Positions 4,896-10,921 of a stretch of 11,086 nucleotides of DNA are shown here, one piece after another. A program made the translations under genes and the position numbers. The notes below the pieces were generated by a model, which did not search any database, had not been told where the DNA came from, and saw only the letters and a list, made by a program, of their open reading frames with translations. Source of the DNA: CAZQGE01 sp964592815. GTDB taxonomy: Bacteria > Bacillota > Clostridia > Christensenellales > CAG-917. The stretch is taken from the NCBI GenBank assembly GCA_964592815.1, contig CAZQGE010000042.1, forward strand, positions 1 through 11,086. Direction: 5' to 3'. Each line of letters starts with the position of its first letter. Position 1 is the stretch's first letter.

Positions 4896-5576
4896 TTATG
4901 ACTCCTTTATATATTCAAATTTCAAATACTTAGCTATTGCACTAGCATTTATTTGCATTCCTAAAGCGCATTTGGACTCTGTAAAATCTAAACTTCTTTG
5001 TTTTTTAACTATAGATTCTTCAAATTGTCCGTTTGGGCCAGCTGTATTAATTCCTAAACGGCCTTCATATGCTTCTTCTGGATTTGCAAAAGCGTAATGT
5101 ATGAATGTCGATGCGTAAATACGTCTGCGTTCTGCAATAGGTTTTGTAGATAAAGGGCGTTCATAAATAATGAATTCAAGTTCATATGTATAACCACTTC
5201 CTGTTGTAAACCATAAAGCAGCATAAATATTGTTGTTAGTGCATACAAAATTTGCAATGTTGTAAGCGTTAGCAGTTTTTAAGGTAGCCTTATCTGCCGC
5301 CTTGTCTATGTCTAAGCATAGTATTTCGGCCGCAATGTCATCGCTCATTTTAGTGTTAAAATTGATGATTGTTACTTTGTTAAAAGTATTACCATTTACT
5401 AGTTCATAACTGTCTTGAGCTGTAACAGCCTTAAACCAATTTGAATATGCAATATTGTTTTCGTTAAAGCCCATCGTTGCGCCAGCAACCAAGCCTACCA
5501 TAATTGCAGCTGACAAAAATGCCGTTGCAATTATGGCTGTCAATAGTTTGTTAATATTTGAACGCTTAACTTTCAT
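4896..5576 (-). CDS. N-terminally anchored exported protein (226 aa), unknown
   Basis: The ATG overlaps the TGA of the 43-codon gene (ATGA) and has AAGGAG about 10 nt upstream. A basic start (MKVKRSNINK) is followed by a hydrophobic segment (about 11-34) rich in Ala and ending AGATMGF, then an exported mixed alpha/beta domain. Ala-rich sequence near the end of the segment could allow signal-peptide cleavage, but an uncleaved anchor is equally likely. No catalytic motif is visible. It is coupled to the 196-aa gene 2 nt downstream, which it resembles at both ends. Role inferred from context: part of the virion or its exit apparatus. Confidence 0.8.
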   Translation of the reverse strand: MKVKRSNINKLLTAIIATAFLSAAIMVGLVAGATMGFNENNIAYSNWFKAVTAQDSYELVNGNTFNKVTIINFNTKMSDDIAAEILCLDIDKAADKATLKTANAYNIANFVCTNNNIYAALWFTTGSGYTYELEFIIYERPLSTKPIAERRRIYASTFIHYAFANPEEAYEGRLGINTAGPNGQFEESIVKKQRSLDFTESKCALGMQINASAIAKYLKFEYIKES

Positions 5577-5704
5577 TTTGATTGCTCCTTAAAATATCTT
5601 ATTTGTTCTAGGTCGTCTGTACGTTGCTCGTGTGCATCACCTTTTGCGCAAACGCATAAACCACGTAAAAATATAAGGTAAAATAAAATTGAAATTATTA
5701 TCAT
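5573..5704 (-). CDS. 43-aa membrane peptide
   Basis: CCAGGAG lies 7 nt before the ATG and overlaps the end of the 362-aa gene, whose stop is 2 nt upstream. The frame ends in an ATGA overlap with the 226-aa gene, so both ends are coupled. The product has one N-terminal hydrophobic segment (MIIISILFYLIFLRGLCVC) and a hydrophilic, charged tail (about 22-43; HEQRTDDLEQIRYFKEQ). Small one-segment proteins of this size are typical of filamentous virion tips (pVII/pIX-like) but also of assembly factors. The two Cys after the hydrophobic part might suggest lipid or disulfide attachment. No family is recognised. Confidence 0.78.
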   Translation of the reverse strand: MIIISILFYLIFLRGLCVCAKGDAHEQRTDDLEQIRYFKEQSK

Positions 5705-5706
5705 AT

Positions 5707-6795
5707 TTATGCTCCTGGATAAGTAATCATTATTGCAAAACCTTTATCAAACATAGTTTGTATTTGAGAAATGTTAGTTATATAAGTTCCTTTTTCATAG
5801 TGAACAAGAACCGTAGCTTTTACGTCAGATGAATTAGATGAATTAAGCACACCTTTTATGTCTGTAAAATAAATGTGATTTTTACTGTCAAGCGCTGGGC
5901 CTGTTTTTATTGGTATATTTTTTAATTCGAAACATAATTCTTGATTTTCATTGTTAAACAAGTTAGCTTGATATTGCTTTTCATCAGAATATAGTCCTGT
6001 ATCTCCGCTCCAAATTTCTATTGGAACACAATCTCCTGCTCTAAAGCGTAGTAAACGATTTGCGTTGCTCCAATTTATTTTCGCTTCGATTTTTAATGCG
6101 CGTACGTCTTCGCCTTCTGTACCGCCATATATAAATGACAACGTTCCATTTTCGGCCGTCAATCTATCTATTGAAATAGCTGAATAAGATTTGGTGTAAT
6201 TGAGCTCGTGACCAGGCGTCATATTTTCAGAGCTTTGCTTATCACCTTCAATTATTCTTAAGTTAAAACCACTTTCTGCATATTTGTTCAGATAGCCTGC
6301 AAGTTCAAAATTTGAAAAGTTCAAAGTTAACTTTGTTCTGTCTATAAAAAATTCAAATTGTACTTGCAAAGGAGAATTAAACGAAACACCTTGTGCATTC
6401 TTAAAAGAAAAATTTATAGTTGTAAATAAGCCCGAATAAGCAATAGTTGCGTTTGTGTCGAGCGTGTTCAAAAGTAAACGATAGTTTTTCTCAGAGCTGT
6501 TAAAAGTTAGTTTTTGAAGCTCAAAAACTTGTTCATATATCTCTTGCTTATTTTTTTGAAAACTGAATTGCTTGAAGGTGTATGAGAAAAATACGCTTTC
6601 ATCTTCAGATATTACAAGTTTGTTTTCATCGCCAGGCAGTGGCTCAGTAATTATTCCAACAACAGAACTTTCTTTGTTAAACACGTTTAGCAATTGAACA
6701 GAACTTAAACTGCCAAGAACTATAACAACAATGCAAACTGCTGCTATTAACCCTAAAAATGTGTATGTATGTTTGTTAAAATCTAATTTTTTCAT
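5707..6795 (-). CDS. N-terminally anchored exported protein (362 aa), unknown
   Basis: The ATG at 6795 is chosen over the in-frame codon seven residues upstream because GGGAG precedes it at 8 nt and it lies 2 nt after the stop of the 441-aa gene. After MKKLDFNKHTYTF comes one hydrophobic segment (about 13-33). The rest is a long, Asn/Ser/Phe-rich, beta-strand-like exported domain with many N-S/T and F-x-F alternations (for example INFSFKNAQG, LTLNFSNFEL, KINWSNANRL). There is no C-terminal membrane segment, so it is not built like Ff pIII. Candidate adsorption or virion-tip protein by position and size only. Confidence 0.82.
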   Translation of the reverse strand: MKKLDFNKHTYTFLGLIAAVCIVVIVLGSLSSVQLLNVFNKESSVVGIITEPLPGDENKLVISEDESVFFSYTFKQFSFQKNKQEIYEQVFELQKLTFNSSEKNYRLLLNTLDTNATIAYSGLFTTINFSFKNAQGVSFNSPLQVQFEFFIDRTKLTLNFSNFELAGYLNKYAESGFNLRIIEGDKQSSENMTPGHELNYTKSYSAISIDRLTAENGTLSFIYGGTEGEDVRALKIEAKINWSNANRLLRFRAGDCVPIEIWSGDTGLYSDEKQYQANLFNNENQELCFELKNIPIKTGPALDSKNHIYFTDIKGVLNSSNSSDVKATVLVHYEKGTYITNISQIQTMFDKGFAIMITYPGA

Positions 6796-6797
6796 AT

Positions 6798-8123
6798 TCA
6801 AACTCCCAATAAACAATTTCCAAGTTTTGGTGACGTTGCGCCGCCATAAACCTTTACCGATACAATATTAAATGACGGCAAAAAATCTCTATTTTCCGCA
6901 AATAAAACAAAGGTGTCAGGTATGAGTGTTTTATACTTTATTTCAATATTTCGGTAATTATTTATTGACGTGAATAATATGCCTACAAGTTTTATATCCG
7001 ATGTAAAAAACAAGTCTGTTAAATCAATATTTATTGATGTGCCTTGTTTACCTGGCTTGAGTTGCGCAACATATCCGCCATAGGTTTTATTAAACCTATA
7101 ATCAAATTCACGGCAACTTAATGTCGATTCAACTTCTGCGCTTGAAAAATCTTTGAGCTCATTATCCGTTGGACAAGTTGTGAAATCTGCGTTGCCGTCA
7201 TATTGCTTGAAATTGCTTTCTTTTGCACGTCGCAAACCTTCTGCGTGCTTTGTTACTTTAACGCTAAAATATGACTTAACTGTGTCGTGTCCAACTGTAA
7301 CGCTTTCCCATTGTCCTTTTTCATTTAGTTTTTTAATCTCAAAAAATTTTGCAAGGTCTACAAGATTAGATGTATATGTTCCGTATCCAACGTCTGAGCT
7401 CAACAAAGCCTTAAAAACTTCATTGTAAAAATCATTCATTGTGTAGCTGTGAACTGTTGGAATGTTCTCAAACCAATAATCACGTTCATAAAAACTTGCT
7501 TTTCCGACCATTGCACGGAAAAAATTCACAAATGATTTACCAGGATTGAACTGCTCAGTATAAGTTGTATAAGTTCCATTCATCACAAAACAGAATGATT
7601 CATTGTTAATCGTGATAAACATTTTGGTTCCTGGTTCAATTTTTGCTAGGGTTTGAAAGCTGTGGCCGTGAACTTTGTCATAACTAACTTCTTTGAAAAA
7701 GGCTAATGGTTTCTTGTCACGAATTGAAGTAATCAAGTCACTTAAAAAACCACTTACGCCAATGTTAGGGTCTTTCTCATCTATGTTCATAAACTGAACA
7801 CCTTTTTGAATAACAGTAGTGTTGTCATTTCCTGTGTAAGCGTTGAAAGATATTTCAGCAACTTCTTTGCCTAAACTGTCCTTGTTTTCCCAGTATTCCA
7901 ATTCGAGAAGGGAACGTTCCTCACCATTCTCATCTTTGATTGTTCCTGTGTAAGTTACGGCGCTTGTGTCTGGACCTGCTTGAGGGTTTGTTTTTAGATA
8001 TATCCAAACACCGCAAGAAATACAAGCGAAAACAAAAACTAAAACAAGCAAGCTAGTTATAATTGCAATGGCGACGTCAATGCCGTCTTTATTATTTTTC
8101 TTTAGAGCTGCTGTTTTCGTCAT
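6798..8123 (-). CDS. N-terminally anchored exported protein (441 aa), unknown, largest product
   Basis: The ATG overlaps the TGA of the 58-aa gene (ATGA); the purine-rich GGTGGTGAG just upstream can serve as ribosome binding site. A basic N-terminus (MTKTAALKKNNKDG) is followed by one hydrophobic segment (about 17-44, IAIITSLLVLVFVFACISCGVWIYL), then about 395 residues predicted outside the cytoplasm, beginning with a charged linker and continuing as mixed alpha/beta sequence. No repeats, sortase motif or catalytic signature are visible. It sits directly after the two small coat candidates, where filamentous phages often place the adsorption protein, so host attachment is a reasonable guess, but there is no homology evidence. 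Confidence 0.82.
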   Translation of the reverse strand: MTKTAALKKNNKDGIDVAIAIITSLLVLVFVFACISCGVWIYLKTNPQAGPDTSAVTYTGTIKDENGEERSLLELEYWENKDSLGKEVAEISFNAYTGNDNTTVIQKGVQFMNIDEKDPNIGVSGFLSDLITSIRDKKPLAFFKEVSYDKVHGHSFQTLAKIEPGTKMFITINNESFCFVMNGTYTTYTEQFNPGKSFVNFFRAMVGKASFYERDYWFENIPTVHSYTMNDFYNEVFKALLSSDVGYGTYTSNLVDLAKFFEIKKLNEKGQWESVTVGHDTVKSYFSVKVTKHAEGLRRAKESNFKQYDGNADFTTCPTDNELKDFSSAEVESTLSCREFDYRFNKTYGGYVAQLKPGKQGTSINIDLTDLFFTSDIKLVGILFTSINNYRNIEIKYKTLIPDTFVLFAENRDFLPSFNIVSVKVYGGATSPKLGNCLLGV

Positions 8124-8296
8124 AGTCTCACCACCATTAAAATAGTTGATACGTTTTCAAACGTGAGAAGTTGAAAGAGCTTATAAAGCGTTGTGTTTTG
8201 CACTTTTGCTACAATAATTGAAATAAGAAAAAATGCGATGAGCAGAACAGTCAACGTTATTATTAAACCGATGAAGTATCTTGCTAATTTATCCAT
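8120..8296 (-). CDS. 58-aa one-membrane-segment protein, coat candidate
   Basis: The ATG at 8296 has AGGAG 6-7 nt upstream. The frame is open 18 codons further upstream but that part lies over the previous gene. The product begins MDKLARYF, has a strong hydrophobic segment (about 9-30, LIITLTVLLIAFFLISIIV) and a 27-residue amphipathic end. Length, single membrane helix and a preceding similar gene fit a filamentous phage coat protein without signal peptide. The lack of clear positive charges at the C-terminal end, which normally face the DNA, is a weak point. Four-base overlap with the 441-aa gene. Confidence 0.75.
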   Translation of the reverse strand: MDKLARYFIGLIITLTVLLIAFFLISIIVAKVQNTTLYKLFQLLTFENVSTILMVVRL

Positions 8297-8304
8297 ATTT
8301 GCTC

Positions 8305-8472
8305 CTATAGTCCAAAAAGGCGAGAGAAGAAAGAAATCATATTCGCCCACTCAACCTGAAAAGTTGTTTTACGCGCAAGTGCAGCGAGTGCGATTGAGCT
8401 GAAAAAAATTATTGCAAAAAAAACAACAGACGTTGTTAATGATGCGATTGTTTTTTTAATAATTGTTTTCAT
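8305..8472 (-). CDS. 55-aa small membrane or signal-peptide protein, coat candidate
   Basis: AAGGAA lies about 10 nt before the ATG; the stop is 8 nt before the next gene. The N-terminus MKTIIKKTIASL is basic, followed by a hydrophobic run (VVFFAIIFFSSIALAALA) that ends in a good signal-peptidase-like A-L-A and then a short amphipathic tail (RKTTFQVEWANMISFFSRLF). Two readings are possible: a cleaved precursor leaving about 25 residues, or an uncleaved small membrane protein. As the first gene of the surface run it is a natural coat-protein candidate, but a mature 25-residue product would be very short for that. No family is recognised. Confidence 0.72.
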   Translation of the reverse strand: MKTIIKKTIASLTTSVVFFAIIFFSSIALAALARKTTFQVEWANMISFFSRLFGL

Positions 8473-8488
8473 ATTTGGTTGTTCCTTG

Positions 8489-8517
8489 TTGACAATTTAT
8501 TTAATTTTTGTTACTCT
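8489..8517 (+). promoter_or_regulatory. Promoter of small RNA 5
   Basis: A perfect TTGACA (8489-8494), 17-nt AT spacer, TACTCT (8512-8517). The predicted start 8524 is the first base of the closing stem of the RNA. It points away from the surface-protein genes, whose leader it overlaps. Confidence 0.65.
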
Positions 8518-8523
8518 TTTTGC

Positions 8524-8631
8524 AAGAAGTGTTTAGGTTGCCACTTGCGTGGATGACTGCTTTGTCAGTCGGTACCGTTGCAGAGCTGTGAATCATCTTT
8601 TCTTTGATTTGCTGGGCGCACTTCTTTTTTT
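8524..8631 (+). ncRNA. Small RNA 5, about 108 nt, closed multibranch fold
   Basis: AAGAAGTG (8524-8531) at the predicted 5' end pairs with CACTTCTT (8619-8626), which runs into a T stretch (8625-8631), so terminal stem and terminator coincide. Inside are three hairpins: CCAC-TTGC-GTGG (8541-8552), GACTG/CAGTC (8555-8570) and AATCA/TGATT (8591-8609). The layout is a cloverleaf-like four-way fold without tRNA signatures. It occupies most of the 261-nt gap between the 65-aa gene and the 55-aa gene. The rest of the gap (8632-8733) is T-rich with one weak hairpin, GGCAG/CTGCC (8684-8708). No known RNA family is recognised. Confidence 0.7.
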
Positions 8632-8733
8632 ATTGCTTATTATTATTTTTTTAACTTTTTCTTTCCTTTTTTATTGTTTTGGTGGCAGATTTTTAACAAG
8701 AACCTGCCAAACTTGATATGATAAGGGGCTTAT

Positions 8734-8931
8734 TTATTGTTCGGCACGGAAGATTGCATCTTCCAGCGTGAAATCTATAACTTCTGTTAGCTTTTCGATT
8801 TTATCTTCAAGCTCTTTGCATTCTTCATCTGTTTCATTGATGTAGCGCATATCTTCGTCTTGCAGCTCGTGACGGTATCTGACTAACAAGCTCCATAATG
8901 TTGCTATTTCTGTATGTGTCAACGGTGACAT
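8734..8931 (-). CDS. Small acidic helical protein (65 aa), unknown
   Basis: GAGGGAT lies about 8 nt before the ATG, and the preceding 37-codon frame ends 13 nt inside this gene, so the two are probably coupled. The product is acidic and helical: MSPLTHTEIATLWSLL, then a Glu/Asp/Lys-rich heptad-like stretch (about 25-50, ETDEECKELEDKIEKL) likely to be a coiled coil. No motif identifies it. As an early gene under the divergent repressor-controlled promoter it could be a regulator or replication accessory; that is inference from position. Confidence 0.75.
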   Translation of the reverse strand: MSPLTHTEIATLWSLLVRYRHELQDEDMRYINETDEECKELEDKIEKLTEVIDFTLEDAIFRAEQ

Positions 8932-9032
8932 ATTGATAATCCCTCTGTTTTTAGTGCTAAATAAAAAACCGCTCTTTGATAGTTGTTGCTATCATTGAGC
9001 GGTTTGATTGTTTTTTCGATTAACTTCGTCAT
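8919..9032 (-). CDS. 37-aa leader ORF with an embedded terminator hairpin
   Basis: AAGGGG precedes the ATG by 6-7 nt. The product (MTKLIEKTIKPLND..., then RAVFYLALKTEGLSICHR) is small and weakly amphipathic. The frame runs through the strong hairpin at 8966-9005 and overlaps the start of the 65-aa gene by 13 nt. A ribosome translating this frame would cover the hairpin, so translation could keep transcription going into the operon (an attenuator), or the peptide itself may be functional. Its ribosome binding site, its coupling to the next gene and its sense fit with the operon support it as a real frame. Confidence 0.6.
   Translation of the reverse strand: MTKLIEKTIKPLNDSNNYQRAVFYLALKTEGLSICHR
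8966..9005. terminator. Strong inverted repeat with T run on the minus strand
   Basis: AAACCGCTC (8966-8974) pairs with GAGCGGTTT (8997-9005), and the inner GATAG/CTATC pair around TTGTTG. On the minus strand the stem ends GAGCGGTTTTTTATTT, an intrinsic terminator between the promoter and the 65-aa gene. On the plus strand a T run follows after 6 nt, so it could also insulate the repressor side. Confidence 0.65.
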
Positions 9033-9102
9033 ATATACCCCTTTTGACGCTGTCATTTAACTTTTAAGCAGTAATCAGCTTAATGCTTATATTTTGAACT
9101 GA

Positions 9103-9192
9103 AACGGTTCAAATATATTTACATAGTTACACACAACGGTTCGTTTGTCAATAGTATTTTTTAAGTTTTTGCAAGTTTTGGCACAAAACGGT
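9103..9192. promoter_or_regulatory. Three AACGGT boxes, candidate repressor operators
   Basis: AACGGTTC occurs at 9103-9110 and 9135-9142, and AACGGT at 9187-9192. The middle copy sits in the spacer of the minus-strand promoter, the right copy directly before the -10 of the plus-strand promoter, and the left copy just after the minus-strand start. The left one is also part of a TTGAAC/GTTCAA inverted repeat (9094-9112 region). The placement fits autoregulation by the XRE protein at 9215. The exact operator unit is not certain. Confidence 0.55.
9123..9151 (-). promoter_or_regulatory. Leftward early promoter
   Basis: On the minus strand TTGACA (complement of 9146-9151), 17 nt, then AACTAT (complement of 9123-9128). 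The -35 is perfect and the -10 weak. It would transcribe the 37-codon leader and the 65-aa gene, and possibly further into the surface genes. Confidence 0.5.
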
Positions 9193-9197
9193 AATAT
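9169..9197 (+). promoter_or_regulatory. Possible repressor promoter
   Basis: TTGCAA (9169-9174), 17 nt, TAATAT (9192-9197). The predicted start would leave only about 11 nt before the repressor ATG, so the ribosome binding site lies at the transcript's 5' end. That is a weakness of this assignment. Confidence 0.35.
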
Positions 9198-9214
9198 TAA
9201 CAAAAGGTGAATTT

Positions 9215-9559
9215 ATGAATTTACACGAATTAAGAAAGAAAATAAAAAAAACGCAAGCTCTAGTTGCTGATGAAATACAAATAACTAGACGTGCATATTC
9301 TAGTTATGAAAATGGAGAGCGAGAACCTTCGCTTGAAACATTGTGTAAACTAGCTGATTATTTTGAAGTAACAGTCGACGCGCTTCTCGGACGTGTTCCT
9401 GAACAAGATTTATTTGACGATGCACGCATTCCCAAAACAGAAATTCAAGAAGTTTACGACGAGCTGGACGATTTTGAAAAGGCAGAAGTTTTGGCGTATG
9501 CAAAAGGAATTGCAAAAGCAAAAAAACTGCATACAAAACAAAATTCTTTAATCGGTTAA
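9215..9559 (+). CDS. XRE-family repressor (114 aa)
   Basis: AAAGGTG precedes the ATG by about 6 nt. Residues about 5-60 form a Cro/CI-type helix-turn-helix: LRKKIKKTQALVADEIQITRRAYSSYENGEREPSLETLCKLADYF with the typical YENGxRxPSLETL turn and DALLGR end. The C-terminal part (about 65-105) is a short helical region, without a peptidase domain, so control by RecA-type self-cleavage is unlikely. It is divergent from the leftward early promoter and beside AACGGT boxes, as expected of the element's immunity repressor. It is followed by a hairpin and then the integrase region. Confidence 0.93.
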   Translation: MNLHELRKKIKKTQALVADEIQITRRAYSSYENGEREPSLETLCKLADYFEVTVDALLGRVPEQDLFDDARIPKTEIQEVYDELDDFEKAEVLAYAKGIAKAKKLHTKQNSLIG

Positions 9560-9585
9560 AAAATATTTCAATGCTGAAATATTTT
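9560..9585 (+). terminator. AT-rich perfect hairpin after the repressor
   Basis: AAAATATTTCA (9560-9570) pairs perfectly with TGAAATATTTT (9575-9585) around ATGC, beginning one base after the repressor stop. It probably ends the repressor transcript although the stem is AT-rich and the T tail short. A dyad operator for the next unit is the alternative. Confidence 0.55.
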
Positions 9586-9651
9586 CAAGATTTGAATAAG
9601 TAAATAAATAGTTATATTCTCGTGTCATCACTTGAAGGAGAATTCAAAAAA

Positions 9652-9753
9652 ATGACAAGAGAAGAACTGACAGAACTAGAAAAACTAGTTGAAGAAATCA
9701 AGCTTTCCTGCATACGCCTGGTCGAGTATGTGGGCGAAAAAAAAAGGCGCTGA
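9652..9753 (+). CDS. 33-aa charged helical ORF upstream of integrase
   Basis: GAAGGAG lies about 12 nt before the ATG. The product (MTREELTELEKLVEEIKLSC, then IRLVEYVGEKKRR) is a strongly amphipathic charged helix with Leu/Val at heptad positions. It is followed by an intrinsic terminator before the integrase. Small genes here are often excisionases, but this one is shorter than usual and has no helix-turn-helix. It could be a regulatory leader peptide. The good ribosome binding site and composition support it; no homology was seen. Confidence 0.5.
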   Translation: MTREELTELEKLVEEIKLSCIRLVEYVGEKKRR

Positions 9754-9811
9754 ATTTTATCATCAGAACCAACGCAATCAATTCAAGATTATTGAATTTA
9801 ACCAGGGAATT

Positions 9812-9837
9812 AAGTCGGCTTTTGCGCCGACTTTTTT
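9812..9837 (+). terminator. Intrinsic terminator upstream of the integrase
   Basis: AAGTCGGC (9812-9819) pairs with GCCGACTT (9826-9833), followed by T's to 9837. It lies between the 33-codon ORF and the integrase start, so it should separate or attenuate the two. Confidence 0.8.
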
Positions 9838-9845
9838 AATCAAAA

Positions 9846-9859
9846 GTCAGACGTCTGAC
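9846..9859. promoter_or_regulatory. Perfect 14-bp palindrome, possible operator
   Basis: GTCAGACGTCTGAC is identical on both strands and lies about 100 nt before the integrase start, just after the terminator. A dimeric regulator or recombination protein could bind here. No convincing -35/-10 pair was found beside it. Confidence 0.45.
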
Positions 9860-9961
9860 CAAGTAAAAAATATTAGTGCGATTAACGAAAAGGGGGTGAA
9901 CTCAAAAAATTGTCAAGTGATGTTAAATACTCAAAAAATTGAACCACAGGAGGAACAGCAA

Positions 9962-10921
9962 ATGAAGTATTTGACAAAAAGAAGTGACGGCCGTTGGCAA
10001 GGCTCAAAAGTTATAAACGGCAAAAGGGTCTTTGTTTACGCTAAAACACAATTGGAATGTAATGAAAAATTAAGAAATTTAAGCAAAATAAGAAAAAAAT
10101 CACCAAAAGCAGAAAGTGTTGCAAATTTTTCAATATATTATTTGAAAACATATAAAGATGGCAACGTTGCTCCAAGAACATATAACGATTATTTAGCTAT
10201 TGCAAAAAAATATCTCAATTTGGCAACTCCGCTTAACAAAGTAACCGTGATGCAACTGCAAGAGCTATTAAACAAATTGCCGGCAACTAGAATTCGGACG
10301 GCTGTTTACCAGCTCGTCAGGCAGATATTCCGTAAAGCTCACGAGCTCGACTTGATACACAAAGACGTTTCACAATTTTTAGAAAAAGGGAAGGTTGCAA
10401 AGGCAGATAGAAGGGCTTTGAATTTGGAAGAACAACGTGCGCTAGTTGAATCATTGAAAGATGATATTTTCTCACGTAGAGTTATGTTTTATTTATGTAC
10501 TGGCGCAAGACCATCGGAAATTGCTAGCATAAAGAAGGACGAACTTCGCCCTGGGTGGGTAAAAATAAACGGTACAAAAACGGCAAAAGCTGTGCGGTGG
10601 GTAAAAATTTCGCAAAAAATGTATGAAGTTATATTGAACGCTCCAAACGAATTTTTTAAATTTGACAGTAAAAAATTTAGAATTCGATTACAAAAAACTT
10701 GCGAAAAAGCGGGCATACGATATGATGTTGACCTATATAGTCTACGTCACACATTTGCAACCAATCTTTATATTATCGGAGTAGCCGAAAAAGATAGACA
10801 GGAGTATATGGGACACGTTTCAGGAAGCGCTATGACTAACGATGTTTATACGACTTTTACGCCCGATGTTAGGCCAGAAAATATCTATGATATTTACGGT
10901 GAATATTTGCCTAAATTTTGA
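9962..10921 (+). CDS. int: Tyrosine recombinase/integrase (319 aa)
   Basis: The ATG at 9962 is chosen because AGGAGG lies 8 nt upstream; the longer open frame upstream crosses the terminator and is not credible. Domains: an AP2-like arm-binding N-terminus (about 1-45, SDGRWQGSKVINGKRVFVYAKT), a core-binding helical domain (about 50-145) and the catalytic domain. Catalytic residues visible: Arg183 (TGARPSEI), Lys206 (GTKTAKAVRW), Arg262 and His263 (LYSLRHTFAT; Tyr259 replaces the usual first His), His285 (YMGHVSG) and Tyr296 (nucleophile, NDVYTTF). Apparently active. It catalyses integration and, with helper proteins, excision, presumably at the tRNA-Lys gene next door. Confidence 0.95.
   Translation: MKYLTKRSDGRWQGSKVINGKRVFVYAKTQLECNEKLRNLSKIRKKSPKAESVANFSIYYLKTYKDGNVAPRTYNDYLAIAKKYLNLATPLNKVTVMQLQELLNKLPATRIRTAVYQLVRQIFRKAHELDLIHKDVSQFLEKGKVAKADRRALNLEEQRALVESLKDDIFSRRVMFYLCTGARPSEIASIKKDELRPGWVKINGTKTAKAVRWVKISQKMYEVILNAPNEFFKFDSKKFRIRLQKTCEKAGIRYDVDLYSLRHTFATNLYIIGVAEKDRQEYMGHVSGSAMTNDVYTTFTPDVRPENIYDIYGEYLPKF

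Noticed and set aside
8502..8600. 31-codon minus-strand frame over small RNA 5 (ATG near 8597)
   Set aside because: No clear ribosome binding site and its length is covered by the RNA hairpins; composition is not protein-like.
8524..8631. Divergent tRNA or tmRNA
   Set aside because: No T-arm, anticodon-arm or CCA signature despite the cloverleaf-like pairing.
9689..9961. N-terminal extension of the integrase frame by 91 codons
   Set aside because: It crosses a strong terminator, overlaps the 33-codon ORF in another frame and has no ribosome binding site; the ATG at 9962 has AGGAGG at ideal spacing.
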